A stretch of 64,000 nucleotides of DNA from Pseudonocardia sp. MH-G8 (GTDB lineage Bacteria; Actinomycetota; Actinomycetes; Mycobacteriales; Pseudonocardiaceae): contig NZ_NKYF01000018.1 in NCBI RefSeq assembly GCF_002262885.1, forward strand, positions 1 through 64,000, given 5' to 3'. Numbering within the stretch: position 1 is the stretch's first letter; the number at the start of each line of letters is the position of its first letter. Position numbers and translations under genes: made by a program. The notes beneath the pieces were generated by a model, which was not told the DNA's origin, ran no database searches, and saw only the letters and a list, made by a program, of their open reading frames with translations. Shown here piece by piece: positions 33,493-41,508 of the stretch.

Positions 33493-34065
33493 TCAGCCGG
33501 CCTTCCGGTTGCGCACCAGCCGCTCCACGATCGCGCGGGCCGGTTCCAGCCGCACCCCTCGCGCGGCCAGGACGTGGTGGGCGGCCCCGCCCTCGGTGTG
33601 GATCAGCCCGAGCAGGATGTGCGCGGCGCCGATGCGGTCGTGCCGCAGGTGGACCGCCTCGCGCAGCGCGAGCTCGAGCGCCTTCTTTGCCTGGCCCTCG
33701 AAGGGGATGTGGCCGAGGAGGCGACCTGGACTCCCGCCTGCGGCGGCCCGCGTGCGGTCGAGCGCGCCCGGTCCGAACGCCTCCTCGACCTGGCGGCGCA
33801 CCTCGTCGAGGTCGATCCCGATCGCGGACAGCGCATCGGCGTCGAGCGCCGGGGCCGTGCCGGGGCGGAGCCGGTCGATGTCGCGCAGCACGTCGGCCTC
33901 GTCGACGCCGAGCTCGTCGAGCACGGCGAGCGCCAGGTCGTCCCGCACCATGTAGATCGCGGCGAGCAGGTGCTCGGTGCGGATCTCGTCCGCCGCCCGC
34001 GTCCGCGCCTCTTCCTGGGCATCGACGACGACCTTGCGGGCCTCGCCGGTGAACCGTTCGAACAT
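33493..34065 (-). CDS. Clp amino-terminal (Clp-N) domain protein without ATPase
   Basis: The 190-residue protein consists of two Clp-N repeats of the kind that deliver substrates to ClpA/ClpC: MFERFTGEARKVVVDAQEEA with IRTEHLLAAIY is repeat 1, and FEGQAKKALELALREAVHLR with IGAAHILLGLIHTEGGAAHHVL is repeat 2. There is no AAA+ module, so it is a stand-alone adaptor-like protein. It follows a small HTH gene after 11 bp and is probably cotranscribed with it under the paired operator. Such HTH/Clp-N pairs are known in actinobacteria but their role is not settled. Confidence 0.85.
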   Translation of the reverse strand: MFERFTGEARKVVVDAQEEARTRAADEIRTEHLLAAIYMVRDDLALAVLDELGVDEADVLRDIDRLRPGTAPALDADALSAIGIDLDEVRRQVEEAFGPGALDRTRAAAGGSPGRLLGHIPFEGQAKKALELALREAVHLRHDRIGAAHILLGLIHTEGGAAHHVLAARGVRLEPARAIVERLVRNRKAG

Positions 34066-34076
34066 CTTCGTCCCCC

Positions 34077-34292
34077 TCAGAACCCGTACCGGCGGTACTT
34101 CTTGTGCACGGCCTGGCGGCTCACGTGCAGCGCTTCCGCGATCTGTTGCCAGGACCAGCCCTGGGACCGCGCGTTCGAGACCTGCAGCTCCTCCAGCGAC
34201 TCCAGCAGTCCCCGCAGGGACGCCACCGCCGCCAACCCGACGGCCGGGTCCCTGCTGGACGCCGCCGCCGCGACCTTCGTGGCATCGCTCAT
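34077..34292 (-). CDS. Small helix-turn-helix protein, probable autoregulator
   Basis: The 71-residue protein has a helical N-terminal half and a C-terminal HTH, SWQQIAEALHVSRQAVHKKYRR, similar to the sigma region-4/Trp-repressor-like HTH found beside Clp-N genes. Two 16-bp dyads stand immediately upstream, overlapping what looks like its own promoter, so autorepression is likely. With a -10 box at 34304-34299 the transcript would start at or next to the ATG, meaning a leaderless message. Confidence 0.75.
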   Translation of the reverse strand: MSDATKVAAAASSRDPAVGLAAVASLRGLLESLEELQVSNARSQGWSWQQIAEALHVSRQAVHKKYRRYGF

Positions 34293-34295
34293 GCC

Positions 34296-34338
34296 GTCAA
34301 CCTACGTTGACACTTCGCATCCGTCAACCTGAGTTGAC
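34296..34338 (-). promoter_or_regulatory. Paired operator and promoter of the HTH/Clp-N genes
   Basis: Two near-identical dyads, GTCAACCTACGTTGAC (34296-34311) and GTCAACCTGAGTTGAC (34323-34338), are 27 bp apart centre to centre. On the minus strand TTGACG (34327-34322) and TAGGTT (34304-34299), 17 bp apart, fit -35 and -10 boxes that each lie in one dyad. A repressor bound here would block the promoter. Confidence 0.7.
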
Positions 34339-34430
34339 GCCCTCGGCCGCTGCGCCGAACGGCCGTTGCCCGTCCGCCGGTTCAGCGGTGCACTTGACCG
34401 CCAGCCACCCGCCCACCGCCGAGGACCACC

Positions 34431-37400
34431 GTGCCCGCACCGAACGCCACCCGCGCGACCCGCCGCCGGACCCCGTCCGGCGTCAGCCACGCGCGCCTGG
34501 TGCTCCGCTGCCTCGGCGAGGCGAGCGCCACCCTCGACGGGCGGACGGTGCCGGAGCTCACCGCGCCGCGCATGCAGCGCCTGATCGCGCGGGTGGCGCT
34601 CGCCCGGGACGCGGGCGTGCCCCGCGACCGCCTGGCGGGCGAGCTCTGGCCGGACTCGACCGCCGCCCAGGCCCGGACCAACCTGCGCAAGCTGCTCCAC
34701 GACCTCCGCCGCGCCCTCCCCGCACCGGGCGCGGTCGTCGACGCCGACGCGCGCACGGTCCGCTGGTGCGCCGACCGCTCCGCGTGGCTCGACGTCCTGG
34801 CGTTCGACGCCGCCGCCACCGGCGGGGACCCGGCGGCGGCGGTGCGCTGCTACGGCGGTGACCTGCTGCCGGCGTGCGACGACGAGTGGGTGGTCGCCGA
34901 GCGGGAGCGGCTGCGTCTCCTGGCCGTCGACGCCTGCGCCGGGCTCGCGGTCCACGCCGACGCCGAGCACCGCGACGCCGACGTCGTGACCTATTCGCGC
35001 CTGCTGCTCGGGATCGACGCCCTGCACGAGCCCACCTGCCGGCTGCTGATGCGCACACTGGCTCGGCGCGGCGAGCGGAGCGAGGCGCTGCGCGTGTACC
35101 AACGCCTCGCCGAGACGCTGGCCGGCGAGCTGGGCGTCGCGCCGGAGCCCGCGACGGCCGCGGTCGCCGCGCGGCTGCGCGCGACGGCCCCGACGGCCCC
35201 CGCCGGACCGGACCTGGTGGGTCGAGCGGCCGAGTGGCGGGCGGTCCGCGACACGTGGGGCGTCGCCGCGGCGGGCAGCGCCCGCCTGCTGCTGGTCACC
35301 GGCGAGGCGGGCATCGGCAAGTCGCGCCTCGTCGAGGAGTTGGCGCGGCGCGCGGCCGCGGAGGGTCATGCGGTGGCAGGCGGCCGGGCCTACGAGGCCG
35401 GTGGTCGCCCGCCGTGGGGCCCGGTGGTCGACTGGCTGCGGTCCGAGCCCGTGCGGGCCGGCCTCGACGCGCTCGGCGATGTCTGGCTGGCCGAGCTCGC
35501 GCGGTTGCTCCCCGAGCTCCGTCCGGCGCACCCGCAGCTGCCGGACGGGCCACCGGCCACCGACGTCGGTCGCCGCCACCACCTGCTCGACGCCGTCCGC
35601 CGCGGCCTCCTCGCCACGGGCCGGCCCCTGCTGCTCGTCGTCGACGACCTGCAGTGGTGCGACGCGGACACGATCGACCTGTGCGGCTACCTCGTCCGCT
35701 GCGCGCCGTCGGCTCCGCTGCTGGTGGCGGGCACGGCACGCGACGACGACGACGCGGGCGCGCACGCCGTGGCGCGCCTGCGCCGCCACCTCGCCCCGGC
35801 CGGCGCCGTCACGACGATCCCCCTCGGGCCCCTCGGCGCCGTGGCGGTCGCCGAGATGGCGACCCAGGCCGGCCGGCGCCTGCGTCCGGACGCGGTCGCC
35901 CGGCTCTGGCGGGAGACCGAGGGCAACCCGCTGTTCGTCCTCGAGGCCGTGCGGGCCGGGTTCGGCACCGGTCCGGCCGCGCGGGTCGCGCTGACACCGA
36001 CCGTGCACGCCGTGATCACGGCCCGCCTGGACCGCCTCTCGCCGGGAGCCCGGGCACTCGCCGAGATCGCGGCGACGATCGGCCGCGAGTTCACCACGGC
36101 GGTCCTCGCCACCGCGGCCGGGCGGAGCGAGGACGAGCTGACCGGCGACCTGGACGAGCTCTGGCAGCACCACGTCATCCGCGAGCGCGGCCAGGCGTTC
36201 GACTTCAGCCACGACCGCCTCCGCGAGGTCGCGCTGCAGCTGATCAGCCCCGCCCGCAGGCGGCGGCTGCACCGCCGGGTCGCCGAGGCCGTCGAGCTGC
36301 ACCACGCGGCCGACCTCGATCCGGTCAGCGCCCGCCTCGCGATCCACTGGACCTGCGCGGGGCTCGCCTCCCGCGCCGTCACGGCCTACGAGCAGGCGGC
36401 GCGCCACGCCCACCGGGTCTTCGCCCTCGACGACTGCATCGACCTGCTGGAGCGCGCGCTGCGGCTGCTCGACGAGTCGGCGCGTGGCGCGGGCCGCGAC
36501 GAGGTGGAGCTGCGGCTGCGCTCGGCGCTCGGGGTGCCGCTGGTGGCCCGTCGCGGCTACGGCGCGCCGGAGGCCCTGCGCTGCTACGAGCGCGCGCTCA
36601 CCCTGCACCGCAAGCTCGGCCGCCGTCCGGGGCCCGCGGTGCTGCGCGGCCTCGCGCTGCACGCCGTGGCCACCCTCTCGTTCGACCGGGCGCAGGAGAA
36701 GGGCCGGGAGCTCCTCGCCGCGGACGCCACCGACTCGACCGCGCGCACCGAAGGCGAGTACGTGCTCGGTGTCACCGCCTTCTGGCGGGGCGAGTTCGCC
36801 GCCGCGGAGCACCACCTCCGGGCCGCCATCGGCTCCTACCGCATCGAGGACGCCCCGCTGCACGTGGCGCGCTACGCCCAGGACCCGCTGGGGGTGTGCT
36901 CGTCCCGGCTGGCCCTCACCCAGCTCTTCCGCGGCCGGCCGGCGGACGCGGCCGCGTCGATGCAGGAGGCCCTGCGGGTCGCTGCGGAACTGGACGATCC
37001 CATGACCACGGGATACGTCCGCGCATTCGACGCGATCCTCGTCGCGCTCGAGCCCCGGGGACGGGACCTGCGCGCCGCCGTCGACGCGCTGGACACCGCC
37101 ACGCACGCCATGCACATCGGCTACTTCGCGATCGTCGCGCAGTTCCTGCGGGGATGGTGCGACGTCCTCGACGGGGACCTCGGTGGCGTCGACGTGATCC
37201 GCAGGGCCACCGACCGGCTCCGGCAGGACCAGCCGCTGCACCTGACCCTCGGGCTGAGCCTGCTGGCCCGCGCCCACCTGCGCGCAGGCGACCCGCGCGC
37301 CGGGTCGGCGGTCGTCGCCGAGGCCGTGGCGCGCACCACCGCGAGCGGCCAGCGCTACCTGCTCGCCGAGCTCCTCCGCATCGACGCGGAGCTGCGGGCG

Positions 37401-37526
37401 GCCACGGGCGACCGGGCCGGCGCGCGGCGCAGCGCCCGCGGCGCGATCGACGAGGCCGTGGCCGCGGACGCGCCGTGGTTGCGCGACCGCGCCGCCGCGA
37501 CCGCCCGGCTGGTCGGGGACGGCTGA
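34431..37526 (+). CDS. Large BTAD/AAA transcriptional regulator (SARP/AfsR type)
   Basis: The 1031-residue protein starts with an OmpR-like SARP DNA-binding domain (LRCLGEASATLDGRTVPEL, WPDSTAAQARTNLRKLLHDL), followed by a bacterial transcriptional activation domain (about 110-265), then an AAA/NTPase module with P-loop GEAGIGKSR near residue 294 and Walker B LLLVVDDLQWCD near 405, and a C-terminal half rich in TPR-like helices. Such proteins switch on neighbouring metabolic genes. It is not followed by a LuxR domain. The start region is divergent from the HTH gene, and the downstream flavoprotein gene on the same strand is a likely target. Confidence 0.88.
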   Translation: MPAPNATRATRRRTPSGVSHARLVLRCLGEASATLDGRTVPELTAPRMQRLIARVALARDAGVPRDRLAGELWPDSTAAQARTNLRKLLHDLRRALPAPGAVVDADARTVRWCADRSAWLDVLAFDAAATGGDPAAAVRCYGGDLLPACDDEWVVAERERLRLLAVDACAGLAVHADAEHRDADVVTYSRLLLGIDALHEPTCRLLMRTLARRGERSEALRVYQRLAETLAGELGVAPEPATAAVAARLRATAPTAPAGPDLVGRAAEWRAVRDTWGVAAAGSARLLLVTGEAGIGKSRLVEELARRAAAEGHAVAGGRAYEAGGRPPWGPVVDWLRSEPVRAGLDALGDVWLAELARLLPELRPAHPQLPDGPPATDVGRRHHLLDAVRRGLLATGRPLLLVVDDLQWCDADTIDLCGYLVRCAPSAPLLVAGTARDDDDAGAHAVARLRRHLAPAGAVTTIPLGPLGAVAVAEMATQAGRRLRPDAVARLWRETEGNPLFVLEAVRAGFGTGPAARVALTPTVHAVITARLDRLSPGARALAEIAATIGREFTTAVLATAAGRSEDELTGDLDELWQHHVIRERGQAFDFSHDRLREVALQLISPARRRRLHRRVAEAVELHHAADLDPVSARLAIHWTCAGLASRAVTAYEQAARHAHRVFALDDCIDLLERALRLLDESARGAGRDEVELRLRSALGVPLVARRGYGAPEALRCYERALTLHRKLGRRPGPAVLRGLALHAVATLSFDRAQEKGRELLAADATDSTARTEGEYVLGVTAFWRGEFAAAEHHLRAAIGSYRIEDAPLHVARYAQDPLGVCSSRLALTQLFRGRPADAAASMQEALRVAAELDDPMTTGYVRAFDAILVALEPRGRDLRAAVDALDTATHAMHIGYFAIVAQFLRGWCDVLDGDLGGVDVIRRATDRLRQDQPLHLTLGLSLLARAHLRAGDPRAGSAVVAEAVARTTASGQRYLLAELLRIDAELRAATGDRAGARRSARGAIDEAVAADAPWLRDRAAATARLVGDG

Positions 37527-37562
37527 TCGGGGACGGCTGATCGGGAACGGCTGATCGGGAAC
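37507..37562. repeat. 14-bp tandem repeat across a stop codon
   Basis: Four units of GGCTGATCGGGAAC or close variants (37507-37520, 37521-37534, 37535-37548, 37549-37562) lie at the end of the large regulator gene. The first copy encodes its last residues, and the second supplies the stop codon. Copies 3 and 4 are identical. Confidence 0.85.
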
Positions 37563-37619
37563 GCTGCGGGAACGCACCGTCGGGCATCGTCTCGCCTCCA
37601 GCCGACCGCAGGAGGGGAC

Positions 37620-38990
37620 ATGACCACCATCGCCGAGCTGCGCGAACAGGTGCGCGGGCCCGTGATCGAGCCGGACGACGACGGCTACGACGAGCACCGC
37701 CGCGTCCACAACGGCGTGCACGACCGGCGCCCCGCGCTCATCGTCCGGGCCGCGGCGACCGCCGACGCCGTCGCGACCGTGAACTACGCCCGCGACGCAG
37801 GCCTGGATCTCGCGGTGCGCGGCGGCGGGCACAGCGCACCCGGGTACGGGACGTGCGACGGCGGCGTCGTGCTCGACCTGTCCCTGATCAACAACGTGTT
37901 CGTGGACCGGCTGAAGAGGACCGCCCGCACCGGCGGCGGCGCCACGTGGGGCGACTTCAACCACGCCACCCACGCCTTCGGCCTCGCCACCACCGGGGGC
38001 ATCATCTCGACCACCGGCGTGAGCGGCCTGACGCTGGGCGGCGGGGTCGGGTACCTCGCCCGCGGCTGCGGGCTGTCGTGCGACAACCTCGTCGGCGCCG
38101 AGGTGGTCACCGCCGACGGTCGCATCCTCGTCGCGAGCGAGCACGAGAACGAGGACCTGCTCTGGGCGCTGCGCGGCGGTGGGGGCAACTTCGGCGTCGT
38201 CACGTCGATGGAGCTCGCCCTGCACGACGTCGCGACGATCTACGGCGGCCCCATGCTGTTCGAGGTCGAGGACGCACCGGCGGTGATGCGCGCCTACGAC
38301 GAGTACATCCAGGAGGCACCCGAGCAGCTCGGGGCGTTCTTCGGCTGGCAGATGGCCCCGCCGTTGCCGTTCATCCCGCAGGACCGGCACGGGGACATGT
38401 TCTGCGTGGTCGTCACGTGCTGGAGCGGCCGGCCGGAGCAGGGCGAGCAGGCGATCAAGCCGTTCCGCGACGCCGCGCAGGTCAAGGCCGAACACGTCGG
38501 CCCGATGCCCTACCCCGCTCTCAACTCGGCGTTCGACGGGCTGTTCTACAAGGGGATGCGCCAGTACTGGAAGGCCGACTTCGTCCGGGACCTCCCCGAC
38601 GAGGCCATCGCGGCCCACGCCCAGCACGGGCCGCCGACACCGACCCTCACCTCGACGATGCACCTCTACTCGATCAACGGCGCCCCGTCCCGGGTCGGTC
38701 CCGAGGAGACGGCTTTCGGGCACCGCGACGCGCGGTACGTGATGGTCATCGGCGCGTTCTACGACACGCCGGCCGAGGACGAGGGCGCCGTCCGGTGGGC
38801 CCGGGACTACTACGACGCGGTCCACCCCTACGCCGGGACGGAAGGGGGGTACGTCAACATGCTGTCGGAGGACGAGGGCCGCGTGCCGCAGAACTACGGG
38901 CGCAACTACGACCGGTTGCGGCGCATCAAGGCCGCCTACGACCCGGACAACCTCTTCCACCTCAACCAGAACATCGCGCCGATGGCGTGA
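37620..38990 (+). CDS. FAD-binding oxidoreductase, berberine bridge enzyme type
   Basis: The 456-residue flavoprotein has a PCMH-type FAD domain (RGGGHSAPGYG with His71, the usual covalent 8-alpha-histidyl site, and GLTLGGGVGYLARG) and a C-terminal BBE segment (YGRNYDRLRRIKAAYDPDNLFHLNQNI). At the place where bicovalent members have a Cys, before the LGGG loop, the sequence is TTGVSG, so attachment is probably through His only. It would oxidise a hydroxyl or C-H group of a sugar, alkaloid-like or polyketide substrate using oxygen. AGGAGGGG precedes the ATG. Its end overlaps the convergent TetR gene by 29 bp. Confidence 0.88.
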   Translation: MTTIAELREQVRGPVIEPDDDGYDEHRRVHNGVHDRRPALIVRAAATADAVATVNYARDAGLDLAVRGGGHSAPGYGTCDGGVVLDLSLINNVFVDRLKRTARTGGGATWGDFNHATHAFGLATTGGIISTTGVSGLTLGGGVGYLARGCGLSCDNLVGAEVVTADGRILVASEHENEDLLWALRGGGGNFGVVTSMELALHDVATIYGGPMLFEVEDAPAVMRAYDEYIQEAPEQLGAFFGWQMAPPLPFIPQDRHGDMFCVVVTCWSGRPEQGEQAIKPFRDAAQVKAEHVGPMPYPALNSAFDGLFYKGMRQYWKADFVRDLPDEAIAAHAQHGPPTPTLTSTMHLYSINGAPSRVGPEETAFGHRDARYVMVIGAFYDTPAEDEGAVRWARDYYDAVHPYAGTEGGYVNMLSEDEGRVPQNYGRNYDRLRRIKAAYDPDNLFHLNQNIAPMA

Positions 38991-39687
38991 TCTCGCCGGC
39001 GATCCCGTCGAGCAGCCAGCCGAGGATCCGCTCGAACGACTGCGGTGCCGGTTCGAGGTGGGCGGGGTCGTTGGCCCAGCGGATGAAGTGCGGGTGGCGC
39101 CCCTCCTCGGTGATCCGCTGCAGGTAGGGCCGGGCGGCCGCGGCGAGGTCCGCCTCGCCGGGCAGCCCGGCCCGCTCGCGCATCGCCCGCTCCTCGAGCA
39201 GCGCGAGCCCGGAACCGAACACGTGACCCAGGACCGTGTTGATCGCGCCCATCCGTTCCGCCGCGCCGAGGTCGAACTCCTCCAGCGCGGCGAGGGCGGT
39301 GTCGTAGACGGCGAGCGCGTGGGGGCCCAGCGGCGGGCGGCTGAACGCGAGCCGGGCGAACCACGGGTGGCGCTGCACGGCCTCCCAACCGGAGGTGCCG
39401 AGCCCGTGCAGGCGCTCGCGCCAGCCGCCCGGCGGGACCGAGATCTCGCCGTACACCTCGTCGACCATGAGGTCGGTCAGGCCCTCCTTGCTGCCGACGT
39501 AGCGGTAGAGCGACATCGGGGTGCGGGAGCCGACCAGGGCTGCCACCGCGCGCATCGTCACCTCGCCGCGGAGGTCGGCGTCGGCCAGCGCGATCGCGGC
39601 GGCCACGATCCGCTCCCGGCTGAGCTGCTCTCCGCGCGGGGGATCCGGCTCGTCGAACCACACGAGGCCACCGGGTCGGGGGGTCAT
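38962..39687 (-). CDS. TetR family transcriptional regulator
   Basis: The 241-residue protein has an N-terminal HTH (EVTMRAVAALVGSRTPMSLYRYVGSKEGL) preceded by ERIVAAAIALADADL, and a long C-terminal ligand domain of the TetR_C_1 type (EVYGEISVPPGGWRERL, HPWFARLAFSRPPLGPHAL). This subgroup often governs flavin monooxygenases or efflux pumps; here a flavin monooxygenase gene is divergent, with two dyads in between. The start codon ATG 39687 is close to the first dyad. Confidence 0.9.
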   Translation of the reverse strand: MTPRPGGLVWFDEPDPPRGEQLSRERIVAAAIALADADLRGEVTMRAVAALVGSRTPMSLYRYVGSKEGLTDLMVDEVYGEISVPPGGWRERLHGLGTSGWEAVQRHPWFARLAFSRPPLGPHALAVYDTALAALEEFDLGAAERMGAINTVLGHVFGSGLALLEERAMRERAGLPGEADLAAAARPYLQRITEEGRHPHFIRWANDPAHLEPAPQSFERILGWLLDGIAGEITPSARCSG

Positions 39688-39706
39688 TGCGGCATCCTAC
39701 CGGCGC

Positions 39707-39740
39707 GTGTACAACGTACACTGTGAATGTACACCGTACA
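39707..39740. promoter_or_regulatory. Paired TetR operator
   Basis: GTGTAC-AAC-GTACAC (39707-39721) and TGTAC-ACC-GTACA (39728-39740) share the core TGTACANCGTACA and lie about 20 bp apart on one face of the helix, between the TetR gene and the monooxygenase gene. The second dyad overlaps the first codons of the monooxygenase. Confidence 0.75.
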
Positions 39741-41189
39741 CGCGAGACGGACGTGCTCGTCGTCGGCGGCGGGCTGGTCGGGCTCACCACCGCGCTGGTC
39801 CTGCGCCACCACGGCGCGGCCGTCACGCTCGTCGAGACGCGGTCGACGACCTCGGCCCAGCCGAAGGCCCGCCGCTTCCACGTCCGGAGCATGGAGGTCT
39901 TCCGCGAGCTCGGGCTCGCCCCGACCGTGCACGAGGCCGCCCGCGACCTGGCGGGCCACGACCACATGGCGCTCGGGCGGACCCTCGCCGAGGCCGAGCA
40001 GCAGCCCCTGTGGCGGCCGGGCGGCGCCGACGGTGTCGACGTGAGCCCGGAGCCGCCCTGCCTCCTCGCCCAGGACGCACTCGAACCGGTGCTCCGCGAC
40101 GCCGCCGCCGACGCGGGCGCCGACATCCGGTTCGGCACGGCCCTCACCGGGTTCGACCAGGACGGCAGCGGCGTGCGGGCGGACCTGCAGGGGCGCCCGC
40201 TGCGGGCGCGCCACCTCGTGGCCGCGGACGGGGCGCGCAGCAGCGTGCGCGCGGCGCTCGGGATCGGGCGCTCGGGACGCGGCGCGATCGGGGATCCGAG
40301 CGTGAGCGTCTACTTCCGCGCCGACCTCGCCGACGTCGTGCGCGGACGCGAGTTCAACCTCTGCCGGATCGAGCACCCGGACGCCCCCGGCGCGCTCGCC
40401 TCCGTCGACGGGCGGTCCCGCTGGGTGTTGCTGACGGCGGGGACGCGCACCGATCGGGACTGGCCCGCCTTCCTGCGCACCGCTCTCGGCGTACCCGCCG
40501 CGGACCTGGAGGTGCTGAGCGTGCTGCCGTGGCAGGCGGAGATGCTCGTGGCCGACCGCTACTCCGCGGGCCGGGTGCACCTCGCGGGCGACGCGGCCCA
40601 CGTGATGCCGCCCTTCGCGGCGATGGGCGCCAACACCGGAATCTCCGATGTCCACGAGCTCGGCTGGAAGCTCGCGGCCGTGCTCCGCGGCGACGCGGCG
40701 CCCGCACTCCTGGACAGCTACGACGCCGAACGCAGGCCGGCCGGCTGGTTCACCGCGGACCAGTCCACCCGGCGGGCGACCGACCCGGGCGCCGCGGACC
40801 TCGCGCACCCGTTCGTGCTGGCGGCGGGCGGCTACCAGTACCGGGACGGCGCCCTGCACCGCTCCCCCGGCGACGCGCACGACGTCGAGCCGGTCCACGA
40901 GTTCGCGCCGGCCGGCCGGGTGGGGACGCGGGTGCCGCACAGGTGGCTGGACGAGGCGCACACGCGCTCGACGGTCGACCTCGCCGGTCCCGGGTGGGCG
41001 CTGCTCGTGGCCGGCGACCCGCAATCGTGGGCCGCGGCCGCCCCGCTCCCCGTGCACCGCCTCGACGCCGACTTCCTGCCGTCCGGGCAGGCCCTGTTGC
41101 TGCGACCCGACGACGTGGTGGCGTGGCGCGGCACCGACGTCACCGCGCCACGACGGGTCCTGGAGGACCTGCTGCACCCGAGCGCCTGA
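39723..41189 (+). CDS. FAD-dependent aromatic-type monooxygenase
   Basis: The 488-residue enzyme belongs to the PHBH/PheA group of class A flavin monooxygenases. DVLVVGGGLVGLTTALVL is the FAD-binding Rossmann motif near the start, ADGARSSVRAAL is the DG motif, and GRVHLAGDAAHVMPPFAAMG is the GD motif. MGANTGISDVHELGWKLAAV continues the family block, and a thioredoxin-like C-terminal domain ends the chain. It would hydroxylate a phenolic or polyketide substrate with NAD(P)H. GTG 39723 is the likeliest start; translation may begin a few codons later. The second TetR dyad covers the start. Confidence 0.86.
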   Translation: MNVHRTRETDVLVVGGGLVGLTTALVLRHHGAAVTLVETRSTTSAQPKARRFHVRSMEVFRELGLAPTVHEAARDLAGHDHMALGRTLAEAEQQPLWRPGGADGVDVSPEPPCLLAQDALEPVLRDAAADAGADIRFGTALTGFDQDGSGVRADLQGRPLRARHLVAADGARSSVRAALGIGRSGRGAIGDPSVSVYFRADLADVVRGREFNLCRIEHPDAPGALASVDGRSRWVLLTAGTRTDRDWPAFLRTALGVPAADLEVLSVLPWQAEMLVADRYSAGRVHLAGDAAHVMPPFAAMGANTGISDVHELGWKLAAVLRGDAAPALLDSYDAERRPAGWFTADQSTRRATDPGAADLAHPFVLAAGGYQYRDGALHRSPGDAHDVEPVHEFAPAGRVGTRVPHRWLDEAHTRSTVDLAGPGWALLVAGDPQSWAAAAPLPVHRLDADFLPSGQALLLRPDDVVAWRGTDVTAPRRVLEDLLHPSA

Positions 41190-41508
41190 GGCCCACACAC
41201 CGACATCTGCGCTGCCACACCGACTGCAGTCGGTGCGCCAGCACCGGAGTCGATGCGCGAGCACCGGAGTCGGTGCGCGAGCACCGGAGTCGGTGCGCGA
41301 GCACCGGAGTCGGTGCGCGAGCACCGGAGTCGGTGCGCGAGCACCGGAGTCGGTGCGCGAGCACGAAATCGGTGTGCGACCTGCCGACCGGCGCCGGAAC
41401 GGCGAGCGAGCGCTCACACACCGACATGCGCGCTCGCACACCGACTGCAGTCGATGCGCGAGCACCGAAGTCGGTGTGCGAGCTCGGTTCGCGGCCCGGC
41501 GCCGGGGG
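41190..41508. repeat. Intergenic repeat region with a 20-bp hairpin array
   Basis: Six contiguous 20-bp units (GCACCGGAGTCGGTGCGCGA, first one with one change) fill 41241-41360. Each unit is a 6-bp stem (GCACCG/CGGTGC) with a GAGT loop and a GCGA joint. On both sides lie related sequences, a CACACCGACTG/CAGTCGGTGTG palindrome with one mismatch at 41216-41237 and a more diverged copy at 41437-41458, and the flanks from about 41192 and 41413 form a direct repeat of about 60 bp. There are no spacers, so it is not a CRISPR array. It fills the gap between the monooxygenase gene and rimM. Confidence 0.9.

Noticed and set aside
34302..38960. Very long minus-strand open frame antisense to the BTAD regulator and flavoprotein genes
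   Set aside because: It is a by-product of high GC in the third codon position; the plus-strand frames carry all recognisable domains, and the antisense product has no motif.
41241..41360. Possible CRISPR array
   Set aside because: The repeats are contiguous with no spacers, only 20 bp long, and no cas gene is near.
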